From positions 1 to 10,185 of the forward strand of contig JAQGHJ010000969.1 of the NCBI GenBank assembly GCA_028288905.1: a stretch of 10,185 nucleotides of DNA. The letters are read 5' to 3'. The stretch's first letter is position 1. Every line of letters starts with the position of its first letter. The notes under the pieces were generated by a model. That model did no database searches and was not told the origin of the DNA. It saw only the letters and a list, made by a program, of their open reading frames with translations. Shown here piece by piece: positions 1-6,800 of this stretch. This DNA is from Phycisphaerales bacterium. Lineage in GTDB: Bacteria > Planctomycetota > Phycisphaerae > Tepidisphaerales > Tepidisphaeraceae. The translations under genes were made by a program, and so were the position numbers.

Positions 1-135
1 GGCTCTGGTACGACGTGCGGGCGGCGAGTGCCGCGGCGGACCGACCTCCTTCGGGTGAAAAAACGCCGGCCTGTCGGGACAGCCCCAGCATCGACCCGAG
101 CGGGCGCCGACTTGACGCGCTCGGCCCGCGGTGCC

Positions 136-165
136 CGGCCGCCCGCGACGCTCGCGGGCCGGCCG
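136..165. repeat. strong GC hairpin
   Basis: The arms CGGCCG-CCCGCGA (136-148) and TCGCGGGCCGGCCG (152-165) pair over 13 bp with one bulged base around a CGC loop. The inner 8 bp are perfect (141-148 with 152-159). The hairpin is not followed by a T-run on either strand, so a classical terminator is not supported. It could be a REP-like palindrome or part of a structured transcript; the sequence alone does not say. Confidence 0.5.
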
Positions 166-472
166 CCGGGCGGCGGGCGGGACTGGACCGAACCGAGGAG
201 GACCGAAACAAGACGGGTCGTGACGTGTGGCCGGCCGCGGCGGCGGCGCGGGACGCGAACGTCCTGCGGGTCGCCTGGCTGGTCCCTCGCACGAGCATCC
301 TTTCGGCAGCGCCACCGGTCCTCGTGCCCGCCCCCGGCGTTTCGTCGCCGGCGGCGGGAGGTCGGACCGGGCGCTTTGCGCACCGCGAAGTCGCCCGGGG
401 CCGGTCGGCCGCCCTTCGGCGACCCATCGACCCCGATCGACCCCGCGGGCCCGAGCACCGTGGTGCCCGGAC

Positions 473-488
473 GCCGCCTCTCGGCGGC
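473..488 (+). terminator. hairpin, possible weak terminator
   Basis: GCCGCC and GGCGGC form a perfect 6-bp stem around a TCTC tetraloop. On the plus strand it is followed by TTAGCCCTTTT, a broken T-tract. It could end a transcript entering from the left edge, but no upstream gene is visible in the window and such stems arise easily in GC-rich DNA. Confidence 0.25.
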
Positions 489-646
489 TTAGCCCTTTTC
501 GGGGATCCTCGATCTGACTCGGCCCGGCCGACCGCGTTCACCGCGGCCGACCGGACGTCGTCGGAAGGGATGTACGATTGGCTCGGCGGGCGGGCAAACC
601 GCAGAGAAAAAATGGGGCGAGGGGGCAAGCGGGCGGGAACGGCGTC

Positions 647-816
647 TTCACCTTTCCCTCCCGGAGGGGTCGTCGCGGCGCAGCCGCGGCGGGTGAGGGG
701 GGCCGGCGGGGCGAGGCGGCTTAGAGCTTGCAGGAGCGAACGCCGGCGAGGCCGGAGCCGTGTCGTCCCGCCAACCTCCTCCCTCACCCCAGTCCTCTAC
801 CGGAGGGAGAGGGGGC
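647..816. repeat. MITE-like inverted repeat pair
   Basis: The left end has a CCTTTCCCTCCCGGAGGGG-type segment (about 651-669) followed by GGGTGAGGGGGG (691-702). The right end has CCTCCCTCACCC (778-789) followed by CTCTACCGGAGGGAGAGG (about 795-812). Each half is close to the reverse complement of the other: GGGTGAGGG pairs exactly with CCCTCACCC, and the CCCTCC/GGAGGG parts match with a few differences. The two halves enclose about 75 bases with no coding signal. The arrangement resembles a small non-autonomous repeat element inserted between genes. I see no clear target-site duplication and no transposase. The CCCTCACCCC...GGAGGGAGAGGGG type of palindrome is familiar as a dispersed repeat in GC-rich bacteria, but copy number in this genome cannot be seen here. 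Confidence 0.5.
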
Positions 817-854
817 CGGAGGCCGACGTGCGAGACAGGGCACGACCGGCGTCC

Positions 855-2030
855 TCACCCGGGTCGATGAATCGACAGTTCGATCATCCGCCCGAGCACC
901 GGCCACCGCAGGCGGTGCGGGTAAGCGACCTCGCAAAACGCCGTCGTGCGGGACGCCCCGCCGTCGACGGCGGCGTCGTACACGAGCCGGAGGTAGAACG
1001 GCGTCGAGTCGATCACCCGCGGGTTGCTCAGCGCTAGGTACGGCGGGAAGTTGATCGCGGCCGGGTAGGCCAGCCCGAGCGGCGAGCGGCGGGACCAGTC
1101 GACGGCCGCGGCCGCCACCGGAACATCAGCTCGCCCCGCCGCGTCGGCCCGGACGAGGTGGACCTCGTCCGGCAGCCGCCGGTCCCGGGCCCGGGCGAAG
1201 TGGAACGTGTACATCCGGTCGCCGCCTCCGGCTGCCGGAGCACCGGGAACGATGGCCCGCCCCCACACCCACCGCTTGAGCCCGGGCCCGATTGGCGCAG
1301 TCCCGTAGTTGTGATCGTGGTACCCGCGGCCCGCGAACGCGATGGTCTGCCCGACCGCCGGACGATCTTCGGCCCCGGCCGCCGCGCCCGCCGCCGTGAG
1401 CGGGACCGACCCGTCCGCCCGCGTCACCGGCGCCGGCCCGAGGTGGATCGTCCCGCTCACGTCGCACAGCGGGTCGGCCACCACCCACCGGTGCTCAGCC
1501 CCGGACAGCGCCCGCGACAGGAACCTCCGCTCGGTCGCCCCAGGCGGCGACAGCGGGCGGAACGTCAGGTCAGCCGATAGCACCTGCCCATCCGCCCGCC
1601 GGGGCCCCCGCCACGTCAGCCGCCAGGGCGTGCCCGCCATCGACAGCCGGTAGGCCCCGTCGGCATCGCGGCGGAACCTGCTGGCCCCGACTCGCACGTC
1701 CGGCCGCTCGGCCGACGCGGCGAAATCGCCCGGCCGCACCTGCTCCATGAACTGTCCGACGATCGTGTCGCCGTCGTACAGCACGAAGTACGCGCACGGG
1801 AACTCCCCCGCCACCGGCGGCGGGCGGCGGGTCGGGTTCCGCCGGTACGCCGTGTACCGCCGCAGGTACCCCGGGTGGAAGACGAACCCCTCCAGGAAGA
1901 TGCCGACCAGCCTGTACCGGCCCGCCGCGTCCTCCGCGTCAAAGTACCACCACTCGTACCCGCCCGGGGCGGCCACCCGGTGCCAAGCGTCCGGGTCGGT
2001 CGGGCGGTCGAACATCGGCAGGACGGGCAT
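855..2030 (-). CDS. CrtC-like carotenoid 1,2-hydratase family protein
   Basis: This 391-residue protein belongs to the CrtC (hydroxyneurosporene synthase)/AttH lipocalin-like family, whose characterised CrtC members add water across the terminal double bond of acyclic carotenoids. Two family signatures are visible: YEWWYFDA at residues 25-32 and GYHDHNYG at 236-243, the latter followed by W254-V-W-G-R258; known CrtC proteins have GYxDHNxG then WxW(S/G)RA here. No signal peptide or membrane segment is evident. I start the gene at ATG 2030 rather than the upstream in-frame ATG at 2096, because the 22 extra codons use A/T-ending codons (GGA, TCA, GCT, CGT, GAT, ACA) unlike the rest, and the conserved region begins right after 2030. 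Neither start has a strong ribosome site; AAGAAG before 2096 is weak. It lies downstream of crtB on the same strand, which supports a carotenoid role. A plain lipocalin-like hydrolase or binding protein cannot be excluded. Residues 263-271 are a Gly/Ala-rich loop encoded by a palindrome. Confidence 0.75.
   Translation of the reverse strand: MPVLPMFDRPTDPDAWHRVAAPGGYEWWYFDAEDAAGRYRLVGIFLEGFVFHPGYLRRYTAYRRNPTRRPPPVAGEFPCAYFVLYDGDTIVGQFMEQVRPGDFAASAERPDVRVGASRFRRDADGAYRLSMAGTPWRLTWRGPRRADGQVLSADLTFRPLSPPGATERRFLSRALSGAEHRWVVADPLCDVSGTIHLGPAPVTRADGSVPLTAAGAAAGAEDRPAVGQTIAFAGRGYHDHNYGTAPIGPGLKRWVWGRAIVPGAPAAGGGDRMYTFHFARARDRRLPDEVHLVRADAAGRADVPVAAAAVDWSRRSPLGLAYPAAINFPPYLALSNPRVIDSTPFYLRLVYDAAVDGGASRTTAFCEVAYPHRLRWPVLGRMIELSIHRPG
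1226..1240. repeat. small palindrome inside the crtC-like gene
   Basis: CTCCGG and CCGGAG form a perfect 6-bp stem around CTG. In the coding strand it encodes part of a Gly/Ala-rich loop (residues about 263-271) just after the conserved WxWGR segment. It may be a chance palindrome. Confidence 0.35.
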
Positions 2031-2124
2031 GGCGGGAGTGTAGGGGGAGATGGCGGTTGTCGGATCGAAACGAGGACGGGAAGCTGATCCCTTCATCCCG
2101 CTTCTTGCGTCAGCCAGAAAGTCT

Positions 2125-2156
2125 GGGCGTCATGGTGGTTCGGGTGCGGGACGCCC
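2125..2156. repeat. 7-bp inverted repeat in the crtB-crtC gap
   Basis: GGGCGTC (2125-2131) and GACGCCC (2150-2156) pair perfectly across an 18-base loop. On the plus strand the second arm is followed by TTTCC; on the minus strand, the direction of crtB and the crtC-like gene, the stem is followed by AGACTTTC. It could be a weak terminator or leader structure between the two minus-strand genes, but the loop is long and the evidence is thin. Confidence 0.25.
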
Positions 2157-2176
2157 TTTCCTATGCGGCACCACCC

Positions 2177-2203
2177 TGACGCTCAGCCCTGCGGGCTGAC
2201 GCT
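2177..2203. repeat. REP-like hairpin flanked by TGACGCT repeats
   Basis: TCAGCCC (2183-2189) and GGGCTGA (2193-2199) form a perfect 7-bp stem with a TGC loop. The stem is flanked by two exact copies of TGACGCT (2177-2183 and 2197-2203), so it is a palindrome with overlapping direct repeats. It sits downstream of the crtB stop in the gap before the crtC-like gene. There is no T-run on the minus strand after it, so it looks more like a dispersed REP-type element, or a processing or pausing hairpin, than an intrinsic terminator. Confidence 0.5.
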
Positions 2204-2321
2204 AAAAGGGCGAATGGAACTCCTCCTACATCCGGCGGAAACGCTGCACTCGGATTGAACGGTGACACGACCGCACCCGCCGAGGAGCGCCGCGTTCGCC
2301 CACCAGTTCGCGACGACGCAG

Positions 2322-3389
2322 TCAGAACACGTCCGGCAACGGGTCCCCCGCCTCGCGGCGGGCGAGACGGACCGCCCGGGGTAGGCGGGCGAGCTTCTGC
2401 CGCGTCGTCAGGTGGGCTCGGGCGCGGTACACGTCGTGCCCCTGCCGCTCGATCGCCCTGAGGATACCGCCGTAGACCACGGCCATCGCGGCCGCGGTCA
2501 GCCGGCTGCCGTCGTTCGCCAAGTGGCACAGGCCGGCCGACCCGCGCCAGTACAGGTCGCGGGCGCGGGCGACCTCGAACCGCATCAGCCCGCAGAACCG
2601 GTCGTCGACCGTGCGGGCGTCAACGTCGGCCTCGGCGAGCCCGAACCGGGCAAGGTCCTCTTGCGGAAGGTAGAGCCGGCCGCGGCCCCAGTCCTCGCCG
2701 ACGTCGCGGAGGATGTTGGTCAATTGCATGGCGTTGCCCATCAGGACCGCCTGCCGCTCGGCCGCCGGGTCGGACAGGCCGAAGATCGGGCACATGATGA
2801 GCCCGACCACCCCGGCGACACGGTAGCAGTACCGTTCCAGGTCCGCCCAGGTCTCGTACCGGTCGATGGTCAGGTCCATCCGGCACCCCGTGACCATCTC
2901 CTGAAAGTGCCGCTTCGGGACGCCGAACCGGCGGACGGTCAGGCCGAACGCGTACAGCGCGAGGGCGGCCTCGTCCGGGGCCGGCCCGTCCGGGTAGGCG
3001 GGCGGGCGGGCGTAGACGGCGTCGAGCGTCGCCTCGAACCGCGCCAGCGCCGCCTCGACCGCTTCCGCCCGACCGGAGGTCGGACGTGAACGGCTAGCGT
3101 CCTCCCCCCCGCCGCTCGCGGCGTCGGAAGCCAACCGGGCCGGCATCCCCTTCGACCCCATCCCCGCCCCGCCGACCGCTTCGTCTTCCGCCAGGTCCAC
3201 CGCGTCGTCGATCATCCGGCAGAACGCGTACACGGCATACGCGGCGTACCGCTTGTCGGCCGGCAGGAAGTGGGACGCGAAGTAGAAGCTGCGGGCGTGC
3301 CGCCGGCACACGTCCCGGGCCGCCAGGAAGGCCGACCGGTCGCGGGCGGTCGTCTCGCTCGGGGCGGGGGACAACAGGCTGCGGATCAC
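2322..3389 (-). CDS. crtB: phytoene/squalene synthase family enzyme (CrtB type)
   Basis: This enzyme condenses two prenyl diphosphates head to head, the first committed step to carotenoids (phytoene from GGPP, or a C30 product from FPP). From GTG 3389 it has 355 residues. The motifs run in the expected order: ARSFYFAS near residue 32, the first aspartate motif YAFCRMIDDAVD (D61, D62, D65), GCRMDL at 168-173, YCYRVAGVVG at 187-196, and QLTNILRDVGED with D229 and D233 followed by GRGRLYLPQEDL. The DVGED...GRLYLP wording and YCYRVAG favour CrtB over the hopanoid enzymes HpnC/HpnD, but chain length (C30 or C40) cannot be read. Residues about 67-107 are a low-complexity insert. I reject the upstream ATGs at 3557 and 3530: the extra residues are Arg/Ser/Pro-rich and use atypical codons, whereas G/C-ending codons set in close to GTG 3389. 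GTG 3497 is another in-frame option. No good ribosome site precedes any start. The CrtC-like gene downstream supports a carotenoid pathway. Confidence 0.85.
   Translation of the reverse strand: MIRSLLSPAPSETTARDRSAFLAARDVCRRHARSFYFASHFLPADKRYAAYAVYAFCRMIDDAVDLAEDEAVGGAGMGSKGMPARLASDAASGGGEDASRSRPTSGRAEAVEAALARFEATLDAVYARPPAYPDGPAPDEAALALYAFGLTVRRFGVPKRHFQEMVTGCRMDLTIDRYETWADLERYCYRVAGVVGLIMCPIFGLSDPAAERQAVLMGNAMQLTNILRDVGEDWGRGRLYLPQEDLARFGLAEADVDARTVDDRFCGLMRFEVARARDLYWRGSAGLCHLANDGSRLTAAAMAVVYGGILRAIERQGHDVYRARAHLTTRQKLARLPRAVRLARREAGDPLPDVF
3069..3102. repeat. twin hairpins in the crtB insert
   Basis: CCGACC (3069-3074) and GGTCGG (3078-3083) pair perfectly around GGA. Overlapping its end, GGACG (3082-3086) and CGTCC (3098-3102) form a second stem with an 11-base loop. 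Both lie in the codons for the Ser/Gly/Arg-rich insert of the phytoene synthase, just before the helix that resumes the conserved fold. This could be the remnant of a palindromic element maintained in frame. Confidence 0.4.
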
Positions 3390-3516
3390 GCGGGGGATCT
3401 TGGCCGGGGGCGGGTCGATGTCAACGCGGGGTAGCGGTGGCCGGTTCCGGCGGAACGACAACGACAACGACGGCGGCGCGGAACGTCGGGACAGCACGTA
3501 GCGAGCTCGCGCCAGT

Positions 3517-3533
3517 CCAATGTATTGCATTGG
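3517..3533. promoter_or_regulatory. dyad, possible operator upstream of crtB
   Basis: CCAATG (3517-3522) and CATTGG (3528-3533) are a perfect inverted repeat around TATTG. It stands out because it is AT-rich in an otherwise GC-rich genome and lies upstream of crtB in the divergent promoter region. A binding site for a dimeric regulator is possible. No regulator gene is in the window, so this is only a candidate. Confidence 0.3.
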
Positions 3534-3566
3534 GTACAAGCCGCCGAGCGAAACCAAACATTTTCC

Positions 3567-3595
3567 TTACCGCCGGCTGGTACGCCCGATAAAAT
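3567..3595 (+). promoter_or_regulatory. candidate sigma-70-type promoter for dnaE
   Basis: TTACCG (3567-3572, 3 of 6 to TTGACA), a 17-base spacer and TAAAAT (3590-3595, 5 of 6 to TATAAT). It is in the only AT-richer island upstream of dnaE, about 210 bases before the start codon. The -35 is poor and planctomycete promoters are not well defined, so this is tentative. Confidence 0.3.
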
Positions 3596-3805
3596 GACAT
3601 GCGGCAGCCCGGCGCTCCTGTCCGGCGTCGCCCTTCCGCCGAGACGCGTGTTACGGATTGCTACGGGCCGCTACAACCCCGGCGTCGGCCGCCTTGCCGG
3701 GGGCCTCCGCCCGCGGCCGGTGGACATCCTGACGCCGCTCCGTCCGGCGTCTGTACGGTGGCGGCGGGACGTGCTAGAACGGCCGGCGGAGGCCGTACCC
3801 ACCTT

Positions 3806-6800
3806 ATGCCGACTGCGCCGTTCGCCCATCTGCACGTCCACACGCACTACTCGCTCCTCGACGGGGCCTGCAAGATCCCGGAACTCGTTAAACGGGCCAA
3901 GGGGCTGGGGATGGAGGCGCTGGCCATCACCGACCACGGGTGCATGTTCGGCGTCATCGAATTCTATAACGAGTGCAAGAAGCAGGGCGTGAAGCCGCTG
4001 ATCGGGATGGAGGCGTACATGGCCCCCGGCGACCGCCGGGACCGTCAGGCCGTGGGCGGGGAAACCGCCTTCCACATGGTCCTGCTCGCCCAGAACCTGG
4101 AGGGGTACCACAACCTGCTGAAGCTCAGCAGCACCGCGTACCGCGAGGGGTTCTACTACAAGCCGCGGATCGACAAGGAGTCGCTGATGGCCCACAGCAA
4201 GGGCCTGATCGCGACGAGCGCGTGCCTCGGCGGCGAGATCCCGACCGCTTTCATGAAGCGGGACGGCAAGGCGGCGAAGGCCGCGGCCGAGACGTACTTG
4301 GAGATCTTCGGGCCGGACCGGTTCTTCATCGAGGTGCAGAAGCAGGGGATCAAAGAGCAGGACATGGTGAACCCCGAGCTGGTCGACTTGGCCAAGCGGG
4401 TCGGGGTCGGCATCGTCGGGACGAACGACGTCCACTTCCTGAACAAGGACGACCACTTCGCCCACGACGTCCTGTGCTGCATCAGCATGGGCCGGCAGGT
4501 GGCCGAGGAGGGTCGGATGCGGTACCCCGAGCACCTGTACCTCAAGAGCCCGCAGGAGATGGCCGAGGTGATGGCCGAGCTGCCGATCGAAGCAATTGAG
4601 AACACCGGCCGGGTGGCCGAGATGTGCGACCTGTCGCTCGACTTCAGCAAGCGGTACGCGCCGGTGTACCGGGTGCCGAAGGAAAAGCTTCGCGGCACGG
4701 GTTCGCAACCCGTGCTTCCCTCCCCCGCCACGGCGACGGACGGCGCGGGTGACGGGGAGGCGAAGGAAGGGGGCGGCGGGGAACACGGATCGCAAACCCG
4801 TGTCACGGGGGAGGCGGTTCAGGCCGTCGTCGCCACGCCGACGAAGGCCGACGACGAGCTCTACCTCCGCCAGCTCTGCGAGGACGGCCTCGTGTGGCGG
4901 TACGGCACGACCGAGGTGTCGGTCGCCGTCCGCGACCGGTTGGAGAAGGAACTGACGGTCATCGCCGGCAAGGGGTTCTGCTCGTACTTCCTGATCGTCT
5001 GGGACTTCTGCAACTACGCCCGAGACAAGGGCATCCCGGTGGGTGCTCGTGGCTCGGGCGTCGGCACGATGGTCGGGTTCCTGCTCGGGCTCTGCAACGT
5101 CGACCCGATCGAGTACGGGCTGTTGTTCGAGCGGTTCATGGACCCGAGCCGGTCGGAGATGCCCGATATCGACATCGACATCTGCCAGGACGGCCGCCAA
5201 GGCGTGATCGAGTACGTCCGCCAGAAGTACGGGCACGTCGCCCAGATCATCACGTTCGGCACGCTGGCGGCCAAGGCGGTGTGCAAGGACGTCGGGCGGG
5301 TGATGGGGTTCCCGCTGGCCGTCACCGACCGCATCACGAAGCTGATCCCCGGGCTGCCGGGCACCACGCTCGACAAAGCCCTCAAGGGCCCGGAGCTGGC
5401 CGAGCTGTACGCGTCGGACCCGCAGGTGAAGCAGATCATCGACATCGGCAAGCGGCTGGAGGGGCTCTGCCGCAACGCCGGCTGCCACGCGGCCGGCGTG
5501 ATCATCGCCGACCAGCCGCTGGACGGCATCGTGCCGCTGTACAAGGACAAGGACGACAACGTCCTGACGCAGTACGAGGGCCCGATCGCCGAGAAGGTCG
5601 GGCTGCTGAAGATGGACTTCCTCGGGCTGCGGACGCTCAGCGTCATCACCCGGGCCGTCGACCTCGTGAAGAAGATGCACGGCAAGGTGCTCGACGTCGA
5701 GAAGCTGGACCTGACCGACAAGACGGTGCTCGACCTGTTCTGCCGCGGCGAGACCCGGGGCGTGTTCCAGTTCGAGTCCGGCGGCATGCAGGACCTGCTG
5801 ATGAAGATGCGGCCGGACCGGGTCGAGGACCTGATCGCCGCCAACGCCCTGTACCGCCCGGGCCCGATGGAACTGATCCCGACGTACTGCGGTCGCAAGC
5901 ACGGGAGAGAGGAGGTGCCGAAGGTTCACCCGGTCATGGACGCCATATTAGATGAGACGTACGGAATTATGGTGTACCAGGAACAGGTGATGCAGATCTT
6001 CAATGGCCTCGGCGGCATTGAATTGTCGGCTGCATATAAGCTCATCAAGGCGATCAGCAAAAAGATGAGCGACGTGATCGCCAAGTTCCGCCCGGAGTTC
6101 CTCAAGGGGTGCGTGGCGAAGGGGGTGGCAGAGGACAAGGCGGACGAGATCTTCGAGCTGATCCTGAAGTTCGGCGGGTACGGGTTCAACAAGAGCCACA
6201 GCAGCCGCTACGCGATCGTCGCGTTCCAGACCGGGTACCTCAAGACGTACCACCCGGTCGAGTACATGGCCGCCCTGCTGACGTACGAAATGGGGACCAC
6301 CGAGAAGGTGGTCGAGTACATCGAGGAGTGCCGGCGGATGACGCTGCCGGACGGGACGAAGGGCATCAAGGTCCTGCCGCCGGACGTGAACATCTCGGAC
6401 CTGGACTTCACGCCGGTGTACGTCGACGCCGAGGTCCCAAAGCCCAAGGGGCGGAAGAAGGCAGCGGCCGGGGCGGCGGCGTTCGACGAGCCGCCGCCGA
6501 AGGTGGGCACGATCCGGTTCGGCCTCGCCGCCGTCCGCGGGGTCGGGTCGAAGGCGGTTGAGGCGATCATCGCTGAGCGGGCCAAGGGCGGGCCGTTCAA
6601 GTCGCTCTACGACTTCTGCGAGCGGGTCGATCTGCGGGCGGTGACGAAGGGGACGATCGAGGCGCTGATCAAGTGCGGGGCGTTCGGCGGGATGGGCAAG
6701 CGGGCGGCGCTGATGCAGGCGATGGACGCGGCCGTCGAGGCCGGGCAGCGGACCCAGGCCGACAAGCGGAACGGGCAGCTGAGCATGTTCGGGTCGGCCC

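Larger units (their letters stand above)
1..854. other. GC-rich stretch with hairpins, no convincing gene
   Basis: No reading frame here looks like a real protein. The long plus-strand frame that crosses the stretch translates into Arg/Pro/Ala-rich low-complexity sequence without any recognisable motif and runs into the antisense of the CrtC-like gene. I looked for tRNA T-loops, the conserved RNase P core, SRP RNA and tmRNA signatures and found none. What can be seen is a strong hairpin at 136-165, a perfect tandem of ATCGACCCCG at 426-445, a hairpin at 473-488, an A-run at about 606-611 and an inverted repeat pair at 647-816. The first codons at the left edge (frame 3, LWYDVRAA) could be the tail of an upstream gene, but no stop follows in that frame for a long way, so I do not call one. 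Confidence 0.6.
3390..3805. other. divergent crtB-dnaE intergenic region
   Basis: About 416 bases lie between the chosen starts of crtB (minus) and dnaE (plus). No gene is seen. The segment 3515-3600 is clearly richer in A/T than its surroundings and is where promoters for both genes would be expected. It holds a dyad at 3517-3533 and a weak plus-strand promoter candidate at 3567-3595. A perfect TTGACA hexamer lies on the minus strand at 3424-3419, but the position 16-18 bases downstream has no good -10 (best CAAGAT, 3 of 6). Inside the presumed dnaE leader, GACGCCG (3731-3737) pairs with CGGCGTC (3745-3751) across a 7-base loop. If dnaE is transcribed from the candidate promoter, its leader is about 200 bases long. 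Confidence 0.5.

Noticed and set aside
1..520. Structured non-coding RNA (RNase P, tmRNA, SRP, riboswitch)
   Set aside because: None of the conserved core sequences of these RNAs is present on either strand; hairpins alone are not enough to name one.
15..1037. Long plus-strand open frame across the left end
   Set aside because: Translation is Arg/Pro/Ala-rich low complexity with no motif, it crosses the repeat pair and overlaps the antisense of the CrtC-like gene. Open frames of this size are expected in very GC-rich DNA.
3390..3557. N-terminal extension of phytoene synthase from ATG 3557 or 3530
   Set aside because: The Arg/Ser/Pro-rich residues lie outside the family domain, most of the stretch has atypical codons, and it would cover the promoter-like AT-rich island.
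3599..3805. N-terminal extension of DnaE
   Set aside because: PHP homology starts at residue 8 after ATG 3806, and the 69 upstream codons show no conserved sequence.
3671..5929. 752-residue minus-strand open frame under dnaE
   Set aside because: It is the antisense of strongly conserved DnaE codons; its His/Leu/Val/Arg-rich translation is the usual shadow of GC3-biased coding sequence.
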